Shown: piece after piece, positions 18,420-27,230 of the stretch | How positions within the stretch are numbered: position 1 is the stretch's first letter | How the letters are laid out: every line of letters starts with the position of its first letter | Assembly (NCBI GenBank): GCA_903894995.1 | Contig: CAITSG010000070.1 | Coordinates: 1 to 45,345, forward strand | Direction of reading: 5' to 3' | Source: an uncultured Burkholderiales bacterium | Lineage (GTDB): Bacteria; Pseudomonadota; Gammaproteobacteria; Burkholderiales; Burkholderiaceae_C | DNA: 45,345 nucleotides | Translations under genes and position numbers: made by a program | Notes under the pieces: model-generated | Told to the model about the DNA's origin: nothing | Databases searched by the model: none | The model's input: the letters and a program-made list of their open reading frames with translations, nothing else

Positions 18420-19004
18420 TCAGAAACGGTATCCAGCTGTCAAAGACACGCCCTGGATTTTGCTCTTGCCTTCGGTGTTGTAGCGCGTGATGTCCAGACC
18501 CACATAAGTGGTCTTGCTCAAGTTGTAGTTCATGCCCAAACCGTAAGAGAAGGAATTGTCTGTGGTTTCGGTTTTTTCGCTTATGTTGCCCGCCACCACA
18601 GTGGCACGCAGGTTCATGCGGGCAAAACCGGCACGGCCAAACACCTCGAGCTCAGGGGTCAGATGGGTGTGCGCACGCAGGTAAGCCCCCATGAAGTTGC
18701 TCACTTTGACGGTGGACTTGACATTGATTTTGTCGATGACCACCGTCTTGGAGTCATCGCCCAAACCCGTGCCCAACATGCCTTCAACCGACAAATTGGG
18801 GTGGATTTTTTGACCCAGAACCACACGCATGCCGTTCACGTCGTAACCGGCTTTGGATTGAGCACCGTCATCGAGGTCCACTTTGATGGGGGAAAAGGCC
18901 AACTCGCCATACAAACCCGAACCCTGGCCCTTTTGTTGAGCTTGCACCGAAGCCGCTGCGGCCAACACCAATGTCAGACCTACGATTTTTTAAAATTTAG
19001 CCAT
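18420..19004 (-). pseudogene. Small outer-membrane beta-barrel protein (opacity/Ail-like) with in-frame TAA at codon 5 of the apparent ORF
   Basis: From ATG 19004: M A K F * K I V G L T L V L A A A A S V Q A Q...; downstream frame intact to AGYRF C-terminus. Alternative start TTG 18971 (ORF track) would lack a charged signal-peptide n-region. Confidence 0.6.
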
Positions 19005-19144
19005 TTTGAAATCAAAAAAAAGTTAAAGGAGTCAATAATGTAATTAATTTCTCAATCCGCAACGGACGAAGTTACAAAATTTTTGAGTTACCTAAGGTTC
19101 ATTGCGTGCAGGGCAATCAGGGCCGACTGGTCCAAACTTAAGGC

Positions 19145-19150
19145 TATAAT
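19145..19150 (+). promoter_or_regulatory. Putative -10 box (TATAAT) for rpsU
   Basis: AAGGCTATAATCTC; about 128 nt upstream of the rpsU ATG. Confidence 0.5.
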
Positions 19151-19162
19151 CTCAGGCTTTGC

Positions 19163-19241
19163 TGGCAAACCCCCGTCTGCCAAATACTAGTTCGTGACGG
19201 GGAACCGCCGTAACTGGCTTTCAAGGGCCCGATCTCCCTTG
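19163..19241 (+). promoter_or_regulatory. Structured 5' leader of rpsU (candidate)
   Basis: CCCCGTC (19171-19177)/GACGGGG (19196-19202); alternative TGGCA (19163-19167)/TGCCA (19178-19182); CAAGGG (19222-19227)/CCCTTG (19236-19241). Confidence 0.4.
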
Positions 19242-19278
19242 CTTGCACAGCCGGCACATTTTTGGAAACTTTGATTCA

Positions 19279-19491
19279 ATGACCACCATCCGCGTGAAAG
19301 AAAACGAGCCGTTTGACGTTGCCCTGCGTCGCTTCAAGCGCACCATCGAAAAGCTCGGCCTGTTGACCGATCTGCGTGCCCGCGAGTTCTACGAAAAGCC
19401 CACCACTGAGCGCAAGCGCAAGAAGTCGGCTGCCGTCAAGCGCCACTACAAGCGTGTGCGCAGCATGCAGTTGCCCAAGAAGATGTATTGA
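19279..19491 (+). CDS. rpsU: 30S ribosomal protein bS21
   Basis: [70 protein letters not shown] (70 aa). Confidence 0.98.
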   Translation: MTTIRVKENEPFDVALRRFKRTIEKLGLLTDLRAREFYEKPTTERKRKKSAAVKRHYKRVRSMQLPKKMY

Positions 19492-19526
19492 TCTTCCGCT
19501 TTGTTTGACCCCAAAAGGTCTGCAAA

Positions 19527-19560
19527 CAAGCCCGCTGGAGGACGCTCAGGCGGGCTTTGT
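19527..19560 (+). terminator. Terminator/attenuator hairpin between rpsU and yqeY-like gene
   Basis: AAGCCCGC-N14-GCGGGCTT followed by a weak T-tract. Confidence 0.6.
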
Positions 19561-19599
19561 CATTTGTGCCACCCACTTCCACACCACGAGGAGCCTCCC

Positions 19600-20061
19600 A
19601 TGAGCCTGAAAGAACAGATCACCGAAGACATGAAAACCGCCATGCGCGCCAAAGACGCTGAGCGTCTGGGCACCATCCGCCTGCTGCTGTCGGCCCTGAA
19701 GCAAAAGGAAGTGGACGAACGCATTGAACTGGACGATGTGGCCGTGGTGGCCATCGTGGACAAACTGATCAAGCAACGCAAGGACTCGATCGCCGCGTTT
19801 GAACAAGCCGCTCGCCAGGACTTGGCCGACAAAGAAAAGGCCGAAATGGCTGTTTTGTTGGGTTACCTGCCAGCCCGCATGTCGGCAGAAGAAGTCACTG
19901 CGGCCGTGCAGGGCATCGTGGCCGAGCTAGGCGAAGAAATGGGCAAGAAGGTGGGCCCCGGCGACATGGGCAAAGTGATGGGTGCGGTCAAAGCCCAACT
20001 GGCCGGTAAGGCCGACATGGGTCAGGTGTCCGCTGCTGTGAAGGCAGCACTGGCTGGCTGA
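19600..20061 (+). CDS. GatB/YqeY domain-containing protein
   Basis: MSLKEQITEDMKTAMRAKDAERLGTIRLLLSALKQKEVDERIELDD...GYLPARMSAEEV...KVGPGDMGKVMGAVKAQLAGKADM. Confidence 0.95.
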   Translation: MSLKEQITEDMKTAMRAKDAERLGTIRLLLSALKQKEVDERIELDDVAVVAIVDKLIKQRKDSIAAFEQAARQDLADKEKAEMAVLLGYLPARMSAEEVTAAVQGIVAELGEEMGKKVGPGDMGKVMGAVKAQLAGKADMGQVSAAVKAALAG

Positions 20062-20069
20062 GCCGGGAT

Positions 20070-21008
20070 TCAGACGGTCAAGCTGAGGGCACTGTCTTTC
20101 AGGCAGCCCATGAAGATGCTTTGCTGCGTTTTCAAGCGTTCCTCGCGCAGACGAAAACAGCACATCGGACCACTGAGCAGCGTTGCGGGTGCACGCAGTG
20201 CGCGCACCTGGGCACTGGCTTCAAACAGCTTGGCCTGCTGATGGGCAATGGCCCACAGCATCGGGGTTTGACCGATCAGACGGAGGGCGAGCAAGGACGA
20301 GTCGGTTTGTACATCCGGCCCCTGCCCCGAGCGATCACCATGGCGGTGGACCGACAGCATTCGGTCAATTTTGGGACGCAGTGGGGTGTGGGGCGGCGGC
20401 AGCACCCAGGCCTCTTGCGCCAGATCTACCCATGAGAGTTTCTTTTTTTTGTGCAAGCGGTGACGCACCCCTGCCAGGATGGTGCTGTGCTCCTCGTACA
20501 AGGGTGTGACCTCCACGAGGTTTAAATCGACACGCAGTTCTGCGTGCGCCAGCATGAGGTCAAGGCGGCCATCCAGCAACTGCTCATAGAGCACTTCCAG
20601 TGGCTGCATCTGGGTGATGAGCAGCACCTCTGGCAAGAGCTCACGCGAACGCGCCATGGCCCGGGCCAAGACCTCCGGCGAAAACGCAGCCAGCACGCCG
20701 ACACGCATCTCCGCGCTGACACCACCGGACAAGCCCAGCAAGTCCTCTTCGGCCAGATCGATCTCGGCGAGCACGCGGTGAGCGTGCTGAATGAGGCTCA
20801 AACCCGCCACAGTGGGCACCATGCGTTTGGTGGTGCGCTGAAACAAAATCACCTGCAACTGGTCCTCCAACTGCGCAAGCGCCCTGGAGGCAGCCGGTTG
20901 GGTGGAGTGCAGGATGTCTGCACACCGACTCAGGTTGAGCTCGCGTCCCAGAACGCTCACCAAGCGCAATTGCTTGAGCGTCAGCACCCGTTGTAAATTC
21001 AAAGCCAT
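20070..21008 (-). CDS. LysR family transcriptional regulator
   Basis: LTLKQLRLVSVLGRELNLSRCADILHSTQPAASRALAQLEDQLQVILFQRTTKRMVPTVAG; LysR HTH. Start at 21008 or 21014. Confidence 0.93.
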   Translation of the reverse strand: MALNLQRVLTLKQLRLVSVLGRELNLSRCADILHSTQPAASRALAQLEDQLQVILFQRTTKRMVPTVAGLSLIQHAHRVLAEIDLAEEDLLGLSGGVSAEMRVGVLAAFSPEVLARAMARSRELLPEVLLITQMQPLEVLYEQLLDGRLDLMLAHAELRVDLNLVEVTPLYEEHSTILAGVRHRLHKKKKLSWVDLAQEAWVLPPPHTPLRPKIDRMLSVHRHGDRSGQGPDVQTDSSLLALRLIGQTPMLWAIAHQQAKLFEASAQVRALRAPATLLSGPMCCFRLREERLKTQQSIFMGCLKDSALSLTV

Positions 21009-21014
21009 GGGCAA

Positions 21015-21052
21015 TCATACCCATTCAGGTATGAATAGACCGACATTATTCA
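21015..21052. promoter_or_regulatory. Two inverted repeats between divergent lysR and tctC, candidate LysR sites
   Basis: TCATACC-N6-GGTATGA (21015-21034) and TGAATA-N9-TATTCA (21032-21052, contains T-N11-A). Confidence 0.5.
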
Positions 21053-21140
21053 TTTGTCACGCAGCAAGGGACTTTGAATAATGGCCTGCAGTCAAACACT
21101 GTTATGACCTCAACCTACAACATCCAGGAGACCATTCACC

Positions 21141-22121
21141 ATGCCAACCCTTCCGTTTTCTCGACGTGCAGCCCACACTTTGCTGGCCAGCCTGATGCTG
21201 ACGCTGGCCTCTGCCGCGATGGCCCAAACCTACCCGAGCAAAGCCATCCGCATGGTCGTGCCTTGGCCCCCTGGCACACCTGCCGATGTGTCCGGCCGCA
21301 TCGTGGCCGAAAAAATGAGCGCCGCTCTGGGACAACCCATCATGGTGGACAACAAGCCTGGAGCAGCTGGCACCATCGGCATGGCCGATGCGCTGCGCCA
21401 GCCTGCAGACGGTCATACCCTGTATCTGCTGTCCTCGGCGTCACTCGTGGCGCCTTTGCTGTTTCCGGCGCAATCCATTCAGTTCAGTCAACTCGAACCC
21501 GTAGGGCACATGGCCTGGAGTTACAACGTGCTGGTCACACCCGTCACCAGTGCCCTGAAAGGTCCCGCAGACATTGTGCAAACGGCCAAAGCGAAACCTG
21601 GCACTTTGAGTTTCGCATCCGGTGGCAATGGCACGCCCGCCCACTTGGCGGGCGAGCTGTTCAAGCAACAAACCGGCACGGTGACCACCCATGTGCCCTA
21701 CAACCAGTTTGGCCTGGCCATTGGGGACCTGATCGCCGACCGCACCAACTTCATGTTTTTGACAGCCTCGGCCGCCATCCCGCAAATTCAAGGCGGCAAA
21801 CTCAAGGCCATGGCCGTCACGGGCGCCAAACGTTTGCCTGCCCTCAAAGAGGTGCCCACCATGGCCGAGCAAGGCTTTGCTGACTTCGTGCTGCGTTCCT
21901 TCGACGGGATGATGGTCAAGGCAGGCACCCCCAAGGAAGTGGTCGAGCGCCTGAACACCGAACTGAACAAAGCCTTGAATCTGCCCGAAGTTCGCGAACG
22001 CTTGGGGGCCTTGGCACTGGAGACGGAGCCCATGAGTGGCGGCCAGTTTGGTGCGGTGATTGCCGCTGAAACCGAAAAGTGGCAACGCATCGGACGCGCT
22101 GCCCAGATCAAGGCCGATTGA
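21141..22121 (+). CDS. Tripartite tricarboxylate transporter substrate-binding protein (Bug/TctC family)
   Basis: MPTLPFSRRAAHTLLASLMLTLASAAMAQTYPSKAIRMVVPWPPGTPADVSGRIVAEKM...VDNKPGAAGTIGMAD. Confidence 0.93.
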   Translation: MPTLPFSRRAAHTLLASLMLTLASAAMAQTYPSKAIRMVVPWPPGTPADVSGRIVAEKMSAALGQPIMVDNKPGAAGTIGMADALRQPADGHTLYLLSSASLVAPLLFPAQSIQFSQLEPVGHMAWSYNVLVTPVTSALKGPADIVQTAKAKPGTLSFASGGNGTPAHLAGELFKQQTGTVTTHVPYNQFGLAIGDLIADRTNFMFLTASAAIPQIQGGKLKAMAVTGAKRLPALKEVPTMAEQGFADFVLRSFDGMMVKAGTPKEVVERLNTELNKALNLPEVRERLGALALETEPMSGGQFGAVIAAETEKWQRIGRAAQIKAD

Positions 22122-23738
22122 ATGAGCGCCATGGACACCTCGTGCGACATCGTCATTGTCGGGGCAGGCTCTGCTGGCTGCACCTTGGCGGCCCGACTGA
22201 GCGAAGACCCTAACCTGACAGTCACCTTGATCGAAGCCGGCACCCCCTCTAAATACCCATGGCTGAGCATTCCCATCGGCTACTTCAAAACCGTTGGCAA
22301 CCCTGCGCACGATTGGCAATTTGAAACACAGCCCGAAGCTGGCATGGCCGATCGGCGCTTACCCTGGCCCAGGGGCAAGGGCCCGGGGGGCTCCAGCCTG
22401 ATCAACGGCATGCTGTATTTGCGTGGGCACCAACAGGACTACGACCGTTGGCAAGAATTGGGCAACCCGGGCTGGTCCTGGGCCGATGTGTTGCCCTATT
22501 TTCAGCGCTCGATGAATACCGAGCGTGCCCATCCCGGTGATGGCCAACAGGGACCTTTGTGGGTTTCTGAGGTGCCCCATGATCCACTGTCCGATGCGTT
22601 TGTCGCGGCCGCTGGTCAGTGCGGTGTGGCCGCCACTGCCGACTTCAATGGCGGTGACAACTCGGGGGCGGGCTACTTTCGCATGAACACGCGCCACGGC
22701 CAGCGCATGAGCACCGAGCGGGCTTATTTGCGTGACGCCATGAAGCGCCCCAACCTGCAGGTCATCAGCGGTGCGCAGGTCACCCGCATCCTGATGCAGG
22801 GCACACGGGCACAAGGCGTGAGCTGGCTGCAAAACGGGCACAGCCAAACCCTGCATGCCCGGCATGAAGTGGTGCTTTGCGCAGGTGCCATCCAGTCACC
22901 GCAACTCTTGCAACTGTCTGGCATTGGCCCAGGCGCCTTGCTGGCCAAGCACCAGATTGCGCCTGTCGTCGATTTGCCAGGCGTGGGCGAAAACCTGCAA
23001 GACCATTTGCAAGTGCGCCCGTCCTTCCGCTGCGAAGGGGTGGAGACCTTGAACGATGTGGCCAACAGCCGTTGGCGAAGTGCTCGCGACTTTTTGCGTT
23101 ACCAACTCACCCGCTCTGGGCCTCTGGCCACCGGGGTTTACCGGGCTGGCGCGTTTTTGTCAGTGGACAATGCCCAGCAACCCCACTGGCCCAATGTGCA
23201 GATCCATTTCGGCCTGGTCAGCTTTGACCGCCCCCACCAACCGCCTCACCCTTTTCCGGGCATCACCCTGTCCGCCTGCATTTTGCGGCCCGAAAGCCGA
23301 GGGCGTATTCAGATTCGCAGCGCTGACCCCCTGGCCGCTCCCGAGATCCAGGCCAATTACCTGAGCACCGAAAACGACCAACGCCTGGCCGTGCAGATGG
23401 TGCGCAAAATGCGCGACATCGCCAGCCGGTCACCGCTGTCCGACATCATTGTGCAAGAGCACGAACCCGGTGCCGCAACCCAAAGTGATGCCGAACTGCT
23501 CGAATGGGTACGCCGCCGCGCGGGCAGCATTTTTCACCCGGTGGGCACCTGTGCCATGGGCCCGGCAAGCGACCCGATGGCGGTGGTCGATGCCCGGCTG
23601 AGGGTGCACGGTGTGCAAGGTCTGCGTGTGGTGGATGGCGCGGTCATGCCGCGCATCGTGTCAGGCAACACCAACGCGCCCATCATCATGCTGGCCGAAA
23701 AAGCCGCTGACCTGATCCGCGCGGACCTGCGGGCTTAA
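22122..23738 (+). CDS. GMC family FAD oxidoreductase (choline/alcohol dehydrogenase-like)
   Basis: [83 protein letters not shown]. Confidence 0.95.
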   Translation: MSAMDTSCDIVIVGAGSAGCTLAARLSEDPNLTVTLIEAGTPSKYPWLSIPIGYFKTVGNPAHDWQFETQPEAGMADRRLPWPRGKGPGGSSLINGMLYLRGHQQDYDRWQELGNPGWSWADVLPYFQRSMNTERAHPGDGQQGPLWVSEVPHDPLSDAFVAAAGQCGVAATADFNGGDNSGAGYFRMNTRHGQRMSTERAYLRDAMKRPNLQVISGAQVTRILMQGTRAQGVSWLQNGHSQTLHARHEVVLCAGAIQSPQLLQLSGIGPGALLAKHQIAPVVDLPGVGENLQDHLQVRPSFRCEGVETLNDVANSRWRSARDFLRYQLTRSGPLATGVYRAGAFLSVDNAQQPHWPNVQIHFGLVSFDRPHQPPHPFPGITLSACILRPESRGRIQIRSADPLAAPEIQANYLSTENDQRLAVQMVRKMRDIASRSPLSDIIVQEHEPGAATQSDAELLEWVRRRAGSIFHPVGTCAMGPASDPMAVVDARLRVHGVQGLRVVDGAVMPRIVSGNTNAPIIMLAEKAADLIRADLRA

Positions 23739-24307
23739 TCGGCCAAGGGTGTCGACTTCCAATGGGCGCGGCTGCCACCCAGCCTGCGTCCGGTGGCACC
23801 TTCGGGCTTGTGCCTTTGCGCCACGGCCAATGCCCGCGCGCGCAGGCTGTGCATGGCCCGGGCCAGCGCTGCACGCTCGTCGGTGCTCAGGTCTTGCATG
23901 ACCTCGTTGTGCACCTGAACCACACGGGGAAAGATTTGCCGGTACAACTGCATGCCGGCCTCCGTCAGTTGAACCCGCGCCTTGCGGCCGTCCCCGGGCA
24001 CGGGCTGGCGGTCCACCAAACCCTTGACCATCAGGCCACGCAAGGTTTTAGAGGCTTGCGAGCGGTCCACCGTGGTGCGGGCTGCCAAGTCCGAAGGTGA
24101 CATGCCCCCGAGTTCGGCCAACATTGCCAAAAACTGCCACTCCTCGCGGGTGATGCCGTACTCGTTTTCGCAGATGCGGGTCACCAATGAGCCGCTGATC
24201 CCCAAGAACTCGTGCAGCTGAAAATTGAGCAAGTCGAATATCGACTGCGGGTTTTCAAAATGGGGTAGAGGATCAGGCGTCGCCAAGGATGCCTTCGGAA
24301 AATCCAT
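23735..24307 (-). CDS. MarR family transcriptional regulator
   Basis: LARMSxx-like wHTH: YGITREEWQFLAMLAELGGMSPSDLAARTTVDRSQASKTLRGLMVKGLVDRQPVPGDGRKARVQLTEAG. Start chosen at MDFPKASLATPD. Confidence 0.9.
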   Translation of the reverse strand: MDFPKASLATPDPLPHFENPQSIFDLLNFQLHEFLGISGSLVTRICENEYGITREEWQFLAMLAELGGMSPSDLAARTTVDRSQASKTLRGLMVKGLVDRQPVPGDGRKARVQLTEAGMQLYRQIFPRVVQVHNEVMQDLSTDERAALARAMHSLRARALAVAQRHKPEGATGRRLGGSRAHWKSTPLAD

Positions 24308-24343
24308 GTTTGCAACAGCCTGTTTACGGGAAAGCCCTGAGGA

Positions 24344-24362
24344 TAATGGATTTTTTCCATTA
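24344..24362. promoter_or_regulatory. Inverted repeat TAATGGA-N5-TCCATTA, candidate MarR operator
   Basis: 7-bp perfect arms between divergent marR and aminotransferase genes. Confidence 0.5.
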
Positions 24363-24387
24363 CCCCCTTCATGCCTATGCTTGAAGC

Positions 24388-25749
24388 ATGAATCCAAACA
24401 GCATCGACATCCGCAGCGCCAACGCGCAGCACATGTACCACCCCATGATCGACCCCAAGGCGGTGCAGGCATCCCCACCATTGATCATTGACCGGGGCGA
24501 AGGCGTCTATGTTTACGACATCGACGGCAAGCGCTACCTGGACACCGTGGCTTCGCTGTGGAACGTGAACGTGGGGCACAACCGCCCTGAGGTCATCAAT
24601 GCCATCAAGGCGCAGCTGGACAAGCTGGCTTACTACTCCACCTTTCAAAACACCTCCAACCCGCCCGCCATCGAACTGTCGGCACGGCTGATGCGCATGT
24701 TTGCGCAGGAAAAAATGAACAAGGTGTTCTTTTCCTCCGGTGGCTCAGACGCGGTGGAAACCGCGCTGAAGCTGGCGCGCCAATACTGGAAGCTGAACGG
24801 CCAGCCCGATCGCCACCAGTTCATCTCGCTCAAATGGGGCTACCACGGGGTGCATTTTGGCGGCGCGTCCATCAACGGCAACCCGATGTTTCGCAGCGCC
24901 TACGAGCCCCTGCTGCCGGGCTGCCACTTGGCTGAAACGCCCTACACCTACCGCAACCCCTGGAATGAAACCGATCCGGCCAAGCTGGCGCAGTTGTGCC
25001 TTGACCAGTTGGCCCAGCTGATTGAACAAGTTGGGGCGCACAACATCGCCGCCCTGGTGGCCGAGCCAGTGCAAGGCGCAGGCGGCGTGATCGTGCCGCA
25101 CGAGAGCTACTGGCCGGGCCTGCGTCAACTGCTCGACCAGCATGGCATTTTGCTCATCAGCGACGAGATCGTGACCGGCTTTGGTCGCATTGGCTCGATG
25201 TGCGGCGCCCGCGCTTGGGGCGTGACCCCCGACATCATGGCCATGGCCAAGGGCATCAATTCGGGCTATGTGCCTTTGGGTGCCACGCTCATCAACGAAC
25301 GTGTGGCCAGCGCCTGGAACCAGCCCGGCGTGCCCGCTGCGCTGATGCACGGCTACACCTATTCAGGCCATGCGCTGGCCTGCGCTGCGGCCAACGCGAA
25401 TCTGGACATCGTGGCCAGCGAAGACCTGCCCGGCAACGCCAGCCGCGTGGGAGCGTACATGCAAGACAAGCTGCAAGAGTTGATGCGTTACGCCCATGTG
25501 GGTGAAGTGCGTGGCAAAGGCCTGATGGCCGCCGTCGAACTGGTGACCGACAAAGCCAGCAAGGCCATGCTCATGCCGCCCTTGCCTTACATCCAGACCT
25601 TGGTCGGTACGGCACGCCACGAAGGCGCCATCATCCGCGTGCAAGGCAACCGGCTGATCTTGTCGCCGCCCCTGGTCTTTACCCGAGAGAACGTGGACGA
25701 ATCGCTCAGGGTTTTACACCTTGCGTTCTCAGCGGCCGAAAAAGTTTAA
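24388..25749 (+). CDS. Class III (omega-type) aminotransferase
   Basis: SSGGSDAVETALKLARQYW, LLISDEIVTGFGRIGSM, DIMAMAKGINSGYVPLGATLI (PLP lysine region). Confidence 0.94.
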   Translation: MNPNSIDIRSANAQHMYHPMIDPKAVQASPPLIIDRGEGVYVYDIDGKRYLDTVASLWNVNVGHNRPEVINAIKAQLDKLAYYSTFQNTSNPPAIELSARLMRMFAQEKMNKVFFSSGGSDAVETALKLARQYWKLNGQPDRHQFISLKWGYHGVHFGGASINGNPMFRSAYEPLLPGCHLAETPYTYRNPWNETDPAKLAQLCLDQLAQLIEQVGAHNIAALVAEPVQGAGGVIVPHESYWPGLRQLLDQHGILLISDEIVTGFGRIGSMCGARAWGVTPDIMAMAKGINSGYVPLGATLINERVASAWNQPGVPAALMHGYTYSGHALACAAANANLDIVASEDLPGNASRVGAYMQDKLQELMRYAHVGEVRGKGLMAAVELVTDKASKAMLMPPLPYIQTLVGTARHEGAIIRVQGNRLILSPPLVFTRENVDESLRVLHLAFSAAEKV

Positions 25750-25780
25750 TCACCCATCCCTCACCTTAATGGAGACAACC

Positions 25781-26737
25781 ATGAAAACACGTATGCGACT
25801 GATCACCTTGGCCGCCCTGGCCGCTGCTGCTGCCCTGCCCGCCATGGCACAAGACAAATGGCCAAGCAAGCCCATTGAGATCATCTACCCCTACCCACCG
25901 GGCAACGACATGGACGTGGTGACCCGCTTGGTCGCTGAGGGCATGAGCAAGCGCTTGGGCGTGCCGGTGCAAGTGATCAACAAGCCCGGCGGCGGCGGCG
26001 TGGTGGGCTTTGCCGAGATGACCCGCGCCAAACCCGATGGCTACACCATTGGCACTTGGACGCCAGGCCCTGGCATTTCGCAAATCATTGCGGGCAACAC
26101 GCCCTACAAAATCACCGACTACCAATCGGTGGGCGGCATGCTGATCAACGATTTCGTGCTGGCTGCGCGTGGCGACATTCCGGCCACGAACCTCAAGGAA
26201 TTTGCCGCTTGGGCCAAAAAAAGCGGCAAGCCCGTGGTGATTGGCAGCTATGCGCCCGCCGCCGTGCCAGCGCTGATCGCCGCCAAGATTGCCAAGAAAG
26301 ACGGCTGGGCTTACAAGGTGGTGGCCTTTCCCAACCCCAGTTCAAAGGAACTGGTGGCGGGAGATGCCGACCTGACCACCGCAGGTGCTGAAGGCGCCAT
26401 CTCTTACGCCAAGGCCGGGCAGGTCAAAATCCTGTCGACTTGGGGCCCTCAGCGCAACCCTGTGTTCCCGACCACCGCCACACCTGCCGAAGAAGGCTAT
26501 GGTGACCTGTACACCTGGGGCGGCATGGCCGCGCCCGTGGGCGTGCCCAAGGACATCATCAACAAGCTCTCCAGCGTGATGATGGAGTCTCTCAAAGACA
26601 AGGCCGTGCAAGACCAGTTTAAGAAAGCCGGTATCCCCGCCTTTGCCATGACCGCTGACCAAATGGCCAAGCGCGTGGTCGATGACACCAAATGGATTGC
26701 AGAGTTGATGACCGAATTGGGCTTTGCGAAAAAGTGA
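25781..26737 (+). CDS. tctC: Tripartite tricarboxylate transporter substrate-binding protein
   Basis: MKTRMRLITLAALAAAAALPAMAQDKWPSKPIEIIYPYPPGNDMDVVTRLVAEGMSKRLG; directly upstream of tctB/tctA. Confidence 0.92.
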   Translation: MKTRMRLITLAALAAAAALPAMAQDKWPSKPIEIIYPYPPGNDMDVVTRLVAEGMSKRLGVPVQVINKPGGGGVVGFAEMTRAKPDGYTIGTWTPGPGISQIIAGNTPYKITDYQSVGGMLINDFVLAARGDIPATNLKEFAAWAKKSGKPVVIGSYAPAAVPALIAAKIAKKDGWAYKVVAFPNPSSKELVAGDADLTTAGAEGAISYAKAGQVKILSTWGPQRNPVFPTTATPAEEGYGDLYTWGGMAAPVGVPKDIINKLSSVMMESLKDKAVQDQFKKAGIPAFAMTADQMAKRVVDDTKWIAELMTELGFAKK

Positions 26738-27228
26738 AGCCGCATTCCGAAGCATCGACGCGGACATGGTCATGGGACAAGGGCCTCGTCTTGCTGGTGT
26801 CCTTGGTTGCTGCGGCGGTGCTGATGGCCACGCCCCAGCTGATCACGCCCTATCCTGCACAAGCCGCATGGTTTGAATCAGCGGCATTTTTCCCCCGCAT
26901 GGCGCTGGCTTTGGTCTGTATCGCGGGCTTGTTCGAGTTGTACCGACGACGAAGCTCGGTTGAGCTTGCCGATTCGGATGAACTCGACTCCAGCGCTGCC
27001 AACATGCGCCAAGCTTTGGGCATGCTGGCCTTGTTTGGCCTGTACATGCTGGCGGTGCCCTGGATGGGCTACCTGTCGAGCACTTGGCTCTTTTTGATGG
27101 CCAGCGGGGCCTGGCTGAGCCTGAACTGGCGCACCACGCTGGGCTTGAGTGTGCTGCTCTCTTTGGGCATGTGGGCGGTGTTTGTGAAAGTGCTGAAGGT
27201 CTACTTCGGCCACGGCTGGTTGATCTGA
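26734..27228 (+). CDS. tctB: Tripartite tricarboxylate transporter small permease TctB
   Basis: GTG start overlapping tctC stop (GTGA); small 4-TM protein between tctC and tctA. Confidence 0.85.
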   Translation: MKPHSEASTRTWSWDKGLVLLVSLVAAAVLMATPQLITPYPAQAAWFESAAFFPRMALALVCIAGLFELYRRRSSVELADSDELDSSAANMRQALGMLALFGLYMLAVPWMGYLSSTWLFLMASGAWLSLNWRTTLGLSVLLSLGMWAVFVKVLKVYFGHGWLI

Positions 27229-27230
27229 TC

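Noticed and set aside
19021-19043. AAAGGAG followed by ATG TAA on the plus strand (start-stop mini-ORF)
   Set aside because: Resembles a Shine-Dalgarno plus minimal ORF, but nothing downstream is coupled to it and it lies in the promoter side of the opposite-strand gene; probably chance.
23735-23738. Overlapping convergent stop codons (TTAA) of GMC oxidoreductase and MarR genes
   Set aside because: Real but common in compact bacterial genomes; not worth a separate finding.
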